A stretch of 64,000 nt of DNA from Paulownia fortunei (GCA_019321725.1 CM033118.1:12860071-12924070), one strand, 5' to 3'. Numbered from the stretch's first letter, positions 38,509 to 51,900 are shown. Program-made: numbers and translations. Notes: generated by a model from the letters alone, not told the origin.

Positions 38509-39470
38509 ATGGCTAAAAATGAAAGTGTTCAGGATGAAAATGAGAATCAACAGGTGCGTACCATATATTATTACTTGCAACCTTCTCGAAATTCTTCTCC
38601 TTCTTGTTTCATTTTTTATCTAAATGCAAATAATTTTCGATTCAAGTCATGTATGATCCACTTACTTCCTAATTTTCATGGTTTAGACTCTAAAAGCCCT
38701 TACTTGCATTTAAAAGAATTTGATGAAGTATGTGCCGCTTTTGATAATCAAACTTGAACAAATGAGATTGTTAAGATCAAATTATTTCCTTTCTCTTTAA
38801 AAGATAAAACAAAAAAATTGACTTAATTCTTTAAAACCTAGGTTAATTGGCACTTGGCAAGAAATGCAAACTGAATTCTTGAAATTTTTTTTTCCAACTC
38901 ATAAAACTAATGCTTTGAAAAGACAAATTTAAATTTTTCTCAAAATTCGAATGAAGCTTTCTTTCTATGTTGGGAACGATTTAAAGATTTGTTGAATTCA
39001 AGCCCACATCATGGTTTTAAAAAATGGCCCTTAATTAGTTTTTTTTATGAAGGTTTAACTCATGAAATAAAATAATTTGTTGAAACAATATGTAATGGTG
39101 AATTTCTTGATAAGGAACCTGATGAAACCCTAAAATATCTAAATCATTTGGTAGAAAACTCTCAATCATGGTATAGTGTTAATTCTTTCAAAGGTTCTAT
39201 TAGATCTAATCTTTCTAATAGTAATAAAGGAAAATATTATCTTAGCTAAGAAGATGATCTAAATGCTAGGCTTGCTAATTTAACAAGAAAAGTTGAAGCC
39301 ATGAAACTTAAAAAAGTAAAGAAAATCAAATTTGTGCAAGTGGAAGAAGTTTGTAGCAATTATGAATTTTTGGGGCACTCCATCAATGAATGTTCAAACA
39401 TTCCAGTACAAACAAATTTTATGAATACATTCAAAAAACTTTTTCATTCTCCATATTTTGAAACTTACAA
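38509..39470 (+). pseudogene. Athila-like gag, broken
   Basis: The frame opens with MAKNESVQDENENQQ and continues through LLPNFHGLDSKSPYLHLKEF, typical of Ty3 gag in this lineage. A stop occurs after AFDNQT at 38757. Homology resumes in other frames (SLKDKTKKL, CWERFKDLLNSSPHHGF, FFYEGLTHEIK). The zinc knuckle near 39350-39400 reads CSNYEFLGHSINEC, in which the second Cys is Tyr. It is therefore non-functional. Confidence 0.8.
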
Positions 39471-39984
39471 TCCATAATGGAGAAATCATCCCAATTTCAG
39501 TTGGCGAGATGATAACCGTGCCCAACCACTGCATTAACAAAAACCATCAAACTTTTATTCTTATCCAATTCCACATACAAAATCTATTGAGGAGACTTTG
39601 CAAGTATTTATGCATGAACAAACAAACATCAATAATCAGACTTCACAAGCTATCAATGAGATCAGAAGCACACTTTCAATACTGACAACTTCTTTGCGTA
39701 CTCATGAAAAAGGTAAATTTCCTGCTCAACCTCAACCTAATCCTTCCACTTAGTGTCATGTTTCTTCTGTAGGTGAAAATGCAGTCAAGGAGGCTAATTC
39801 AGTTACAACTATTCAGAACGGAAAAGTTATTGACAAGACTATTCATCCCAAAGAGAAAGTTTCTAATCCACCTTCAGAAATAAAAAATAAAAATAGTCTT
39901 GATGACGAAGGTAAGTTTGAAAAAGGTAAGTGTGAAAATAATGAAAATAAAAAATATTTACCTCCAGCACCCTTTTCTCAAAAA

Positions 39985-41301
39985 TTGCAAGCAACTCAGA
40001 AATTGAACTCAAATGCTGAAATTTTTAAATTTTTTAAACAAGTCAAGATTAATATTCCATTATTGGATGCAATCAAGCAAGTTCCACCTTATGCCAAATT
40101 TTTGAAAGATTTGTGTACAATCAAAAGAAAACATCATGTACAAAAGAAGGCATTTTTAACTAAAAGTGTTAGTTCAATCATTCAACAATTCATTCCACCT
40201 AAATACAAAGATCCAGGTTGTCCAACCATTTTATGTATCATAGAAAACACTAGAATAGAGCGTGCTTTGCTTGATCTTAGTGCTAGTGTAAATCTTCTAC
40301 CTTTCTCAGTTTATGAACAACTAGGTTTGGGAGAATTTAAAACAACTTCTGTTGTACTCCAACTAGCTGATCGTTCGATTAAAGTTCCAAAGGGAATAGT
40401 AGAAGATGTATTGGTACAAATTGATAAGTTTTACTTTCAAGTTGATTTCATTATTTTGGACACAGAGCCTGTTGCACAAACACATACACAAATTCCTATC
40501 ATTTTGGGTTGTCTTTTTCTTGCAACTTCAAATGCTTTGATCAATTGTAGAAATGGTATTTTGAAGTTATCATTTGGAAATATAACTTTGGAACTAAATG
40601 TGTTTAATGTTTATATGCAATCTGCAAAAGATGTCGAAGTACATGAAGTGGATTCGTTTGAGGAATTTATTCATGAATATTTTACTACTACTAACTTTTC
40701 AGATTCTTTTGAGACTTATTTTAAAAGTGAAAGTATTTGTAAAAAGAAACACACTAATACTATCTCTGAATTTTTGCAGGTACAAGAAAAATATTTTTGG
40801 AAGCTAAGGTTCGAAAAACTTTCATCATCAATAGTAAAATCTATTCCATCAAGTATTAAAGCTCCCGTGGTTGATTTGAAACCTTTGCCAGTTAATTTGA
40901 AATACTCTTTTTTGGGTGAGAATGAGACTTTTCCAATAATAATTTCTTCCAAACTTGATGCATCTCAAGAAGGTAAGTTGATTAAAACTCTGAAAATGCA
41001 TAAGAATGCTTTAGGATGGACCATTGCTGATATTAAAGGTATTAATCCTTTCATTTGCACACATAACATCTATCTAGAGGAAAATGCTAAACCTTCTAGA
41101 GAAATGCAACGAAAGCTAAATTTTAATATGAAAGAAGTAGTGAGAAATGAAGTCATTAAACTCTTAGATAATGGAATTATTTATTCTATTTATAATAGCA
41201 AATGGGTAAATCCTACTCAAGCTGTACCTAAAAAATCTAGAGTTATTGTAGTCAAGAATGAGAATGATGAATTAATTTCAACTAGGACTGTTACTGGTTG
41301 A
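39985..41301 (+). pseudogene. Athila-like pol N-terminal part: protease and start of reverse transcriptase
   Basis: The longest open stretch of the element (438 residues) covers the linker, the aspartic protease and the first part of reverse transcriptase. The protease active site reads LLDLSASVNLLP where the family has DLGAS (Gly to Ser next to the catalytic Asp triad), followed by PIILGCLFLATSNALIN. Reverse transcriptase starts with NPTQAVPKKSRVIVV. A stop at 41299-41301 interrupts the frame just before RMCIDYRKLNSVT, which continues after it. Confidence 0.82.
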
Positions 41302-42389
41302 CGAATGTGCATTGATTATAGAAAACTCAACTCAGTTACTAGAAAAGATCATTTTCCATTACCTTTCATAGATCAAATTTTAGAAAGAGTTGCGGAACAT
41401 GAATTTTATTGCTTTTTAGATGGATATTTTGGGTATAATCAAATTACAATTGCACTTGAAAATTAAGAGAAAACAACTTTTACATGTCCTTTTGGTACTT
41501 TTGCATATCGAAGGATGCCTTTTGGATTATGTAATACATCAGCTACATTCCAAAGATGCATGCTTAGTATATTTAGTGACATGGTTGAACTTTTTCTTGA
41601 AGTTTTCATGGATGATTTTTCTATTTTTGGTAATTTATTTGATGATTGCTTATCTAATTTAGAAAAAAATTGATCAAGTGTGAAGAAAGAATTTTGTGCT
41701 CAATTGGGAGAAATGTCACTTCATGTTAATAACTGGTATTGTTCTTGGACAGATTATATCATCATAAGGTATTGAGGTTGACAAATCTAAAATTGAGTTA
41801 ATTGCCAATTTGCTGACACCAAAGACTGTGAAGGAGATTAGATCATTTTTAAGACATGCTATTTTTTATAGAAGATTTATCAAAACTTTTAGTATAATAT
41901 CTAAATCTTTGTATAATCTTCTAACAAAAGACACTATTTTTGAATGGAGTGAAAACTGTGAAAATGCTTTTGTTAAGCTTAAAAGCATGCTTACATCTGC
42001 TCCAATCATGCAGCCTTGAGATTGGACTTTACCTTTTGAAATAATGTGTGATGCTAGTGATTATACTGTTGGAGCTGTTTTTGGGACAAAGAAAAGATAA
42101 AAAATCATATGTTATTTACTATGCAAGTAAAACTTTAAATGGTGCTCAATTGAATTATACAACGACTGAAAAAGAATTACTTATTGTAGTTTTTGCATTG
42201 GACAAATTTCGATCTTATCTTGTTGGCTCACCAATTGTTGTTTTCAGTGATCATGCAGCTTTAAAATATATTTTGTCAAAAAAAGATGTTAAATCAAGAC
42301 TGATTAGGTGGAATCTCATACTTCAGGAATTTAATATTACTATTCGAGATAAAAAGGGAGTAGAGAATGTAGTGACTGATTATTTATAG
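41302..42389 (+). pseudogene. Athila-like reverse transcriptase core and RNase H, broken
   Basis: The reverse transcriptase continues with MCIDYRKLNSVTRKDHFPLP, TFAYRRMPFGLCNTSATFQR and the catalytic LEVFMDDFSIFG (FMDD box). Several stops and shifts follow. The RNase H segment (about 42048-42389) shows YYASKTLNGAQLNYTTTEKE and FSDHAALKYILSKKD. It ends in a stop before the integrase. Confidence 0.82.
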
Positions 42390-42515
42390 AGACTTGTTTG
42401 TGATGGCTCGTTTCAAACCACACCTATTAATGACACTTTCCCTGATGAACAACTATTTAATGTTTTTATTTTACCTTGGTTTGCTGACATTGTTAATTTT
42501 CTTGTGATATGAAAG

Positions 42516-43718
42516 ATGCAATCGCATTGGAATTATCAAGACAAAAAGAAGTTTTTGACTGAGGTTAAATTTTTTTATTGGGATGATCCATACCTATTCA
42601 AATATTGTCCGGATCAAATCTTTCGAAGATATGTGCTTGACAATGAGATAGGTAATATTGTCAAATTTTATCATTCAAAAGCATGTGTTGGTCATTTTTC
42701 TGTAAAGAAAACTACTGCAAAAATCTTGTAATGTGGATTTTATTGGCCAACTCTTTTCAAAGATACTTACACTTTCTACAAAAGTTGTGAAAATTGTCAA
42801 AAGTTAGGGTCCCTTTCAAAGAGAAATATGATGGTCCTACACCCTATCCTAGTGATTGAAATCTTTGACTGTTGGGGTATTGATTTTATGGGGCCATTTT
42901 CATTATCATTTGGTTTTCTTTATATATTGGTTGCCATAGATTATGTTTCAAAATGGATCGAGGCAATTCCTTGTCGAAACAATGATTACAAAATATTGAT
43001 AAATTTTTTGAAAGAAAATATTTGAAGTCAATTTGGAATTCTTAAATCTATTATCAGTGATGGGGAAAAATATTTTTGTAACAAAGTTTTTGGAACTTTA
43101 ATGAGAAAATATGGAATCATACTTAAAGTTGCAACTCCTTATCACCCTCAAACAAATGGACAAGTTGAACTTGCAAATAGAGAGATAAAATAAATTTTGG
43201 AGAAAACAGTTAACCCAAACCGTAAAAATTGGTCTCTTACACTTACCGATATACTTTGGGCATATAGAACTGTTTTCAAAACATCATTAGGCATGTCTCC
43301 TTATAGGATAGTTTATGAAAAATCTTGTCATTTACCTGTTGAATTTGAACATAAAGCTTATTGGGCAATCAAAATGTTTAACTTCAACCTTAATGAATCT
43401 TTAAAATTGCGCAAATTGCAAATCAATAAACTTTAAGAATTGAGAAATGATGCATATGAGAATTCTGAAATTTATAAAGTAAGAATCAAAGATTTTTATG
43501 ATAATAAAATTTCAAGAAAAATATTTAAGGTTGGTCAAAAGGTTTTGCTTTATAATTGTCGATTGTATTTGTTTCCTGAAAAATTGAGATCAAGGTGGAG
43601 TGGTCCTTTTATTGTAAAAAAAGTATATCCTTATAGGGTGATTGACATTGAGAATCCTAGAAATGATAACATATTCAAAGTAAATGGACAAAGAATTAAA
43701 CTATTTCTAGAAAATTAA
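42516..43718 (+). pseudogene. Athila-like integrase, broken
   Basis: The zinc-binding region (GHFSVKKTTAKIL, then CENCQKLG), the core IFDCWGIDFMGPF with the first catalytic Asp, ISDGEKYFCNK with the second, and TNGQVELANREIK with the Glu are visible across stops at 42729, 43023 and 43191. The C-terminal region includes [20 protein letters not shown] and [12 protein letters not shown], then FKVGQKVLLYNCRLYLFPEK and RWSGPFIVKKVYPY, and ends FKVNGQRIKLFLEN. Confidence 0.82.
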
Positions 43719-43951
43719 TTTTCACAAGAGGAAATTCTTTTTCTTTCTAACCCTTGTTATGATTAGTTTGTATATACTTATTTTCTCTGACATTATTTTT
43801 TTTTCTTTTTTTCTTTTTTTTTTTTTTGGTTAAATGGCGGATAACGGTACTCCATGGCTATAAAAATTGAACTTGTCAGTTTCTCAAACAACTGAAATCT
43901 TTGTACAATTTTTTTTTGCTTTTCTCATTCTCTTTTCTTGCTCTTTTCAAA

Positions 43952-44450
43952 ATGGGTGACATTTTTCTAATGCTCAAGAAGCGATTTCCTTTTCTTCCTA
44001 AAAATGTAATTTTGAAAATTTATAAAATCAGGATTGAAAGATTGAGGATGCTTATGCACAAGGGCATCCCGGATGACATACGATGGATAATTGAAGCAAA
44101 GGTAAGGGCAGGTGAGTTTTCACATGAGTTTTCAGATTTATTTACTAGATACATGTCTGGTTTTGGTAATAGCACATATTCAAAAAAACAAAGGCAAAAA
44201 AAATAAAAGTTTGTCATATTTGTGCTAGATGGACTTGCAACACAAAGTGTCGTTCTTTAGGAATGATCTCTAAAAATCGAGAAGATAAACTTAAATTCAT
44301 TACAGATGGACTAAGTAAGGAGTCTTTAGATCACATTATATTGACTCTTGAGATGCATTCATGTGGATTGGTACAACATGCAATTCTTGATTTATGGATC
44401 ATTTTCGAAATGAATATGAGCTTTATAGTCTTGGGAATCTGATATTAAAA
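43952..44450 (+). pseudogene. Accessory frame after integrase with Cys pairs, function unknown
   Basis: A frame beginning MGDIFLMLKKRFPFLPKN runs to a stop at 44206. One frame over, the sequence continues with KVCHICARWTCNTKCRSLG, an arrangement of two CX2C/CX3C-like pairs that could bind zinc, then a helical-looking part (GLSKESLDHIILTLEMHSCG). It lies where Athila elements often carry an additional, env-like or unknown frame. I do not recognise the family. It is broken by at least one frameshift. Confidence 0.5.
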
Positions 44451-44760
44451 GACCATATTTGCCAGTTTATAAGAAAACTGAATGGGAAGCATATCCTCGA
44501 CCCATAGAGGGCGTTTAAACCGTTTCTGGATATAAAACTAGAGGAAGATGTGAACCACAATCACAACTACATGTACATATACGTGTTAGTAGGTAATTTT
44601 TAAATTTCGTATGTGTCATTATTTTCAACCTTTTTGACAAAAGAAAAAAACATGTAATAAATGCATTCTCTGTTCACTCCTCAATAAATATCACCGTACT
44701 CACTCTATTTTTGCACAACTTATTTTCAAAAAAGAAAAAAAAATAGAAGATTCTTCAACT

Positions 44761-45397
44761 CGCAAATTTAATTCCATTTGTGTTTTTTGAGAATCCAATC
44801 TAGGAAAAAAATGGTGAGTTTATAGGGACAACCAATAACCTTGGTAGAACTTTAGCAGAAAAAAAAATTCATTTAGTGTATGGGGATACAATTTGGGGTT
44901 AATGGGAAGTGTGTTGCTATTTCTGCTTATGTAGGAGGTGTCAAAGTTTTGAAAGTTATCCCGAAATCTTTAATAGTACAGAATATCATAGGTATGACAA
45001 TTGGAGATGAGCTAAAAGTGTCACATATTTATGATAGAATGCCTAACATGTTAAATAATGCGGATGCATTCACCATTCTACCTGGCGGTTTTAGTACACT
45101 GGAGGAATTATTTCAAATTGTCTCTTGGGCCAACTCAATATTCACCAAAAACCTATAGGTATTCTTAATGTTAATGGTTTTTATGATGGTTTGCTATCTT
45201 TTGTAGATCATGCTATGAAAAAAGATTTTATTTCAACTTTTGCGAGAAAAATTATCATTTCTGCTTCGACATCTGACCAGCTGATTGATCAACTTCTAGC
45301 ATATGTGCCAAAACCTGATCGAGCCTTGGCCAATGTGGATTGGTCCAATAGGAATAATGGTCGAAAATGTAAATTGAATTTGACTCTCAGTCTGTGA
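44761..45397 (+). pseudogene. Captured, intronless LOG-like (cytokinin riboside 5'-monophosphate phosphoribohydrolase) pseudogene inside the retrotransposon
   Basis: Successive frames read SICVF (44773 on), LGRTLAEKKIHLVYG (44840 on), VGGVKVLKVIPKSL, NNADAFTILPGGFSTLEELF (motif at 45081-45107), then QLNIHQKPIGILNVNGFYDG and DQLIDQLLAYVPKPD. This is the full order of a plant LOG protein, about 200 residues. LOG enzymes release active cytokinin bases from their riboside monophosphates. The catalytic signature PGGxGTxxE is PGGFSTLEE here (Gly to Ser). One stop (44788) and at least three frameshifts, including a one-base shift near 45131, disable it. Host LOG genes are normally split by several introns; none is present, so the copy probably came from mRNA. 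It lies between integrase and the 3' LTR on the element's sense strand. Confidence 0.85.
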
Positions 45398-47133
45398 TAC
45401 TTATTGTTAATGATTTTATTTAATAGTATGTGTTTTTTTTGTTGTTTCAGCTTTATTAGCTGCATTTCAGGTGATATATTTCAAATTCTACTTTTCTATC
45501 TATTTTTGACATTGGGGACAACGTCTCGATTAGGTTGGAGGGAGGGATAATTGATATCATGACTTGTATGTTCAATGTGTGTTTTTCTAATATTTTAAAA
45601 AAATAAAAAAAAAATAAAAAATCAAGCGTGTTTTTTTTATGGATCCGTTGAAAGCATGAAAAAGGTGGCTGAGTAAAGGGTAATTGTAACACTCTTGAGA
45701 CGCATTCCTATTTTTTGCATAACATGGCAGGTTTGTAAAATTTTTAATAAATGTTTGTGAATTACAAATTATTTTTTTGAGTCATAGAGGTTCTTCTAAC
45801 TTCAATGATTGAAATTAAGCATGAATAATATGGTTTGATTGATGATGGGTGTTGTTTTGGACTTTGATATTGTTATTTGGTTAATATATTTTTGCGATAA
45901 TTATATTCAAATTTTATTTTGCACAAATAGTTATGTTATTTAGTGTGAAGACAATCATGTCAAAATAGATAGTTCTCATGCCATTGCTCTAATGATCACT
46001 TGAATCTTCAACATATAGGGGTTGAGTATTAGAACTTTTACTTTTGGTCTGTCAAGGCGAATGACTGATAGTGCACCACTAAAAAAATGATTAAGGTATT
46101 AGGCTTTCTAGCACCATTGCCAAATTAGCTTGTTCCCTATATGATATTTCAAAAAAACATCCCCCTAGTAAATCACTTTGAGCCTTACAATAAATAAATT
46201 TTTTTTTTTGTAACCATATCTTTTTACCTAACCTAAATATACTATTATCCAACCTTTGTTCTAAAAATGATTGGAGTTTAAGAGACATTCAATTGACAAC
46301 TTGAACTTAGAAAAGAAATTCAGGTTGGAATAGAAGATAAGTGTGGGGGAGTTTTTTTCAAAAAAAAAAGAAAAGAAAAACAATAATAATAAAAAAATAG
46401 AAGAAAAAAAAATTGCAAAGTGCTACAAGTTGCAACTAAAAATGAGATGTTGCAAGATGAATAAGAGGGGTCCAATTCAATAACAATAGACCCTAGTGTG
46501 AAATTTGTGGAGTTTGAGAATTCTTCATCGATAAATTCTATGTCTCTAATTCATGAAGTTTTTAGAATATTTGTTGCATTCTATCCTTTTAATTCTTAAT
46601 TACATCACCACCCTTTGGCCCCATTATAACCTTTGTTGAAGGCCTTTTGATTTCGTGTGGTGTCTTCAATGTAGTAGAGATTTGCACCAAGGGAAGAGTA
46701 TATGATGTTTAACTTTTCTGTTAGAGATTGGGTGATCGTTTTGTAAGGTTTTATGAGAATTCATTTATTTGAAGTATGCATAGTTTCATCACTATTGACA
46801 TTAACTATCCACACACACACTTGAGTATGCTTATTGTAGAAATACATTAATTTTTGAATGACTAAGAGTTAAACTCAACACTGGTTTGATTTTATTTTCA
46901 TATTACTTTGTTACTTCATGAGAATAAAAGTTGGACTATAGTTATTATAGGTGTTTGTAGGTATCACTGCTGGAAACCTTTACGAGACTATTACTCATCC
47001 TCTATGGGCCACCTAGAGGTTTAAAGGCTTGTTGCATATGCTAAATGCAATCGTGATTTCCTACGAAAGTGGATTAGTTTATATTTATTTTAAGCTTGCT
47101 CGAGGACAAGCAATGGTTAAGTGTAGGGGAATT
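45398..47133 (+). other. Non-coding 3' internal region and polypurine tract of the Athila-like element
   Basis: No frame with recognisable homology is present. It contains several poly-A/T runs (around 45595-45625, 46199-46210 and 46355-46410). It ends with CTCGAGGACAAGCAATGG and the purine tract GTGTAGGGGAA just before the 3' LTR, an arrangement common in Athila-type elements. Confidence 0.65.
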
Positions 47134-48745
47134 TGATAAGTGCATATTTTGATATATTTTGTATCAAATCATTTTTACTTTTCTTACTTTATTCTTGTTA
47201 ATATTATTGTTTTATTAATGTTTTGTGTTAGGGAATACATGGAAGCATGTTTCTAGACTTGTGTAGTTTTTATAATTTGAGCATAACTTCATGATCAAAA
47301 GCCCTATGAACCTGAAGTTTGTTTCATTTGAAAGCCAAGAGATAGAGGTACAACTTTTCTGTTGGAAACTCAGCCCAATTCAGTTTTGATGATAGCAGAA
47401 AATTCATCCAAATAGTTGCACAAAATGTATCACCAAAATTTGGATTAGAGTTCAGCCCAATATTGACTTATTTTACCAATTCGATTATATATCTTGAGTC
47501 CAAATTTATTTTGGGTTGAAATTTGGATATATTATACCCAAGAGGTAAATAAACAATTTTTTGAAAGACAAGATAGTGTGAAAATGTGTTGAAATGGTAA
47601 AAACATAGGCTACAAGTTGATGCTTCTGTTAAAGGGCAGCTCTTGGACATGACTCGGTAATTTGACCATATCTCTTTCATCCAACTGTCAAAGTTGACAA
47701 AAGATATACGAAAATATATCAGAGTTGAAAGATCTACAATTTTAATTCATAACATATCTTCAAAATCTGGATGTATCTGACTGAAAAATATAATTCAATT
47801 CAATAGGTGAGAAATTTGTGTAACAACTTACCAACTCTTGGCAACTAGCATACCACTTGATTAACCCCTCCATTATTTATTTGGCCTGTAGCTTAGTCCA
47901 AGTACTATAAATAGGCCATGCATTAAGCTTGTAAGAGGAGGGGGTAGAGGGTTTCTTTAGGCTAAGTTATCTAGTTTGTATGTTTTCTAATATTGTAAGT
48001 TTTCTATTAGTAATATAAATGCATTCTCTAGTTTCTCTTATATTTTTAGTCTTTTCTACTTTTATTATGTCTTTTTAAATTTCATTTTGTTGAGGAAAAA
48101 TGGTGGTGAATCTGTTAATGGAGGAAGAGAAACAGTTATAAGGGTAGAAATTATTTAAGTATGTTGAATTATTATTTTTATTTTTGATCTAAACCCTACT
48201 TGTTTTGTGGTGATTCTTGATTTATGTATCTCTAATGACACAACAAATACTTGGGTTCATTTAGCTTATTGTACGGTTTTACCCCACCGACTGCTAATGT
48301 GAAACCTTGATTTGTTGTTGACGAAGGTGTGCATAAATGCTTGATCACATAAATAAGTGTTGGCGTTAAGAGATAATTTGCAATAGTAAGACAATATCAT
48401 GATTACCTTATTGCATGAGTTACTTAATAATATCTTCCCATTGGAACCTTCATTATGTATGAATTCTAATTGTGGTAATTAATAGAGGTAAAAAGAATAA
48501 ATAACCATTTCTCTATCCAAAACTCAAGAGTGGATCCCTAATCCTCAGTACTTTTATTACTTCGATTTTTCTTAGTTACATCATACATTAATTGTTCATA
48601 TATTTTGATTCATATAAACTCTATTTTTTTAGAAATATAAACTTGAATTCTTCAAACAACTTTCTTGTGGATCGACCTCGAATTCACAAGAAATTTATTA
48701 CTTACTACAACCTGCACTTGGGTTTGCAACCTTAAAGTTGTAGCA
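47134..48745 (+). repeat. 3' LTR of the Athila-like element
   Basis: It is aligned over its whole length with 36700-38309, both ending GTTGTAGCA. The right flank AGAAT pairs with GGAAT on the left. Confidence 0.9.
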
Positions 48746-48919
48746 AGAATATCTCACTAAGTACATGGGGTTGACAAGATTGCTATCTATAAGAGACGGG
48801 CTATAGAAGAGACCGAAACAACTCGAGGAAGCTACTAAAGTCATGAGAAGAAGGTGACATCGCACAAGCCCTAGGAGAATGATGAAGAGGTTAAGCCCAA
48901 GGTGGCTCGACCTACCAGC

Positions 48920-51900
48920 TAGACCTGAGAATGGTTCTGGAACTGTCGGTTTCACGGTTTGAGAAAATATTGACCCTTAATCGTAATCGAAAAGATCAAT
49001 TACAATTTGAGTTTTAGAATCGTCGGGACAGTTCTGGTTACGGTTCTGGTTAACCGCCAATTCTGGGTCCAACCCTTGAATTTTTATTTTTATTTTATTT
49101 TGACTTATGTTTTGAAAAATTATAACTTCTTAATTAACCATTAATTCTACGAAATTACAACTTTTAAAAAATAAAAACAAGGGCTTGAAATCTTGAAGTT
49201 AAATTTAAATGAAAAATTTTAACTTAAATTTCAAAAAAATATTGTTAATTTTTGAACTTAATGAAGAAACTTTAACTTAAAAAAATTATTACCTAAAACT
49301 TAAATTATCAAATATTATAATTATAATAAACTTAAAAAAAAAAGATGCTCAACTTGAAATCTTAAAGTTTAAACTTAAATTTCAATAACAAATTTGCGCT
49401 TAAATTTAAAAAAAATAGCTAAATTTTAAATTATATAATTAAAAACCATTTTAAAAATAAAAAAAAGCTTGAACTTAAATTTAAGTTGCCTACATATCCT
49501 CTTAGAATATAGATGAATCAAAGTCCACGTAGTTCTCTTACCTTTTAACCCTTATTACCATAGGGAGTGACGTAACTTAATCACTCTCACCCGTTCCTAT
49601 CATTATTCCATTCTTGTCATCCTCTTGATCTTTTTCTGAATCCGGTTGACCTTGTTTTCATACAGAGGCCTTGATCCAATTATACAGATATACCTAGGCT
49701 TCTAAATTCTCGTGAGACAAGGTTGAGCGTTTCTCACTCAATATATTGCCTCTCGCACTGAAGACTTCCTCTACTACAACAGTTGAGGCAGGTGAAACAA
49801 GTATCTCCTTTATTATCACAACAAAAACTGGATAAATTTGCCTCTTTTACGACCACCATCATAAAATATCGAACACTCCATTATCATCTATGTCATTAAA
49901 ATCAAATAAAACATTAAAATAACTTTCAAATTCCTCACTGGAACTTGAGGATCCTCTAGGATATTTAGTCTATTCCCTAAATAAAAGTTGTGGTACCGTA
50001 AGCCTAAAACTACTACTATTACTAGTTCTATGTATATCAATTTGAGTTGTTTGTGAGCCATATTTAAAATTATATTTATTGTAAAATTTATTTAAAAATG
50101 TTCTAACATTAAATATAATATTTCCTATTCTAGAGTATAATCATTTTCATAAAGTCTTAAAGTATTATAATAAATTATTAATATGTCTTGTAAACCGTCT
50201 AATTTAAGTTTAGGGTAAAAAATAACAATAATTAAATTAATATCTAAAATTTAAAAAAAATATTTTTTCCATTTTAACTGCATTGATAAAGCACAATTTA
50301 CTAAATTTTCATCTTCGGAGTCGTGTAAAATTGATACAATATTAAATAATTTAATAATACTCAATGAGATATTGGGGAAGAAATACTAGATAATTATAAA
50401 GTAGCATCATTAAATATTTTTAAAATATTACAAAAAATTTCACATATTGTCAATGATGTGGATATAAATGAAAATGAGTAGTGACAGTTTGTAAAAGAAA
50501 CTGACATAACAAATCTTTATAGTTGAAAGATTCTTTTAATAATTTATATGTTGAATTTCAATGGGATAAAAATATCTAATGAAATTTTTTTAGACCTCAT
50601 ACCATTGACCTTACAAAATCTAAATCATTGTTTATTAATGTGTGGATGTATCCATAAATAAGAAAATACTTGTCAATTGGTTTAAGTTGATTATCTAAAG
50701 TTTTTAAGTCATTTTGTATACATAAATTTAAAATATGACAAATACATCTAATATGAAAAAAATTACCAATTGATGGTTCACATGTAGTTTTAAGATTATC
50801 AATACTAGCATTATAAGTTGCAGCATTATCAAATGATATTGAAAAATTTTATTAACTAAATTATATTCTTCTAATATTAAAAATATAATTTGTGAAATAT
50901 TTCCATTGTGTGTAAACTATCAAAAACTGTAAATGCAAATAATTTTTTTTGAAGTATCCAAAAATCATCAATCTAATGACATGTAATACCCATATATGAA
51001 TGTATTTGTCAATGGTCACTCCAAATATCACTACATAGAGAAATTTTATTATTTATATCTTTTAATATTTCTTTTAACTCCTTTTTAGTTTTATTATATA
51101 ATTATTTTACATGATGTGTTAGTGTGGTTAGTGGAACACCTTTAGCCGACATATTATATGTTGTTTGAATTAACTTATTAAAAAAAATTATTTGCAAAAC
51201 TAAAACTAAGATGTTTAAAAGAAATAAATTTACCTAAATTTTCCCTACGTCTAACATTATTATATTTAAATAAAAAAAGATCGTTACCTCTACTGGCGCC
51301 AAAAGATGTGAATGACGGTATTTGAGTTTGGGCACAATCGATGCCAAATTCCACCGGATGCTTTTTCTTCACATGTCGTCTTAAGGATCCATAATCGCCT
51401 ATGGATTGAAATTTGTAAGATTGCGAGTAATACTTACACTTTGCTTGCATCTCTCCATTTGAAGTGTCACTTTATCAAAATATTTGGTAAAAATAGAGGA
51501 TTTCAGATATGGAGTAGATCAAGTATGAGCATCACTCATTATTTCTTGAGTAATAAACAAGTGAGCTTACTCTTCATCACTCAACTCAACTTCATAATCG
51601 ATGTTAAGCCTAGGTTGCTCGTCGGTAGGCGGCATCTTTCCCCTACCTTTGTTGTTTAAACTGGTCATTTTTTTGATAAACGATGAAAATTTATAATATA
51701 GAATTGAATAATGAATAATTGAAGATGAAGGAAATAAAATATGAAAAATAATTTAATGAAACAATTAAAATAGTATAGAATATAGAATTGAAAATGAATA
51801 ATTGAGAGTAGAAAATTAGAGAATTGATAGTTGATAATTAGAGAATTGAGATTTGAGAGTTGAAGTGTGAAAATAAAATGAAGAGGGGAAGGGTTTTTAT

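Larger units (their letters stand above)
36700..48745 (+). mobile_element. Athila-like Ty3/gypsy LTR retrotransposon (12.0 kb)
   Basis: LTRs of about 1.61 kb (36700-38309 and 47134-48745) start with TGATAAGTGCATATTT and end with GTTGTAGCA. A primer-binding site (TGGCGCCGTTATCGGGG) follows the 5' LTR, and the purine tract GTGTAGGGGAA precedes the 3' LTR. Flanking pentamers GGAAT (36695-36699) and AGAAT (48746-48750) make a near-perfect target duplication. The order gag, protease, reverse transcriptase, RNase H, integrase identifies Ty3/gypsy. LTR size, tRNA-Asp-type primer site, FMDD in the reverse transcriptase and KAYWAIK in the integrase tail fit the Athila lineage. All frames are broken, so it is inactive. 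Extra sequence after integrase is described separately. Confidence 0.9.

Noticed and set aside
44761..45397. Functional LOG enzyme
   Set aside because: A stop, at least three frame changes and a changed catalytic glycine rule out an active product from this copy.
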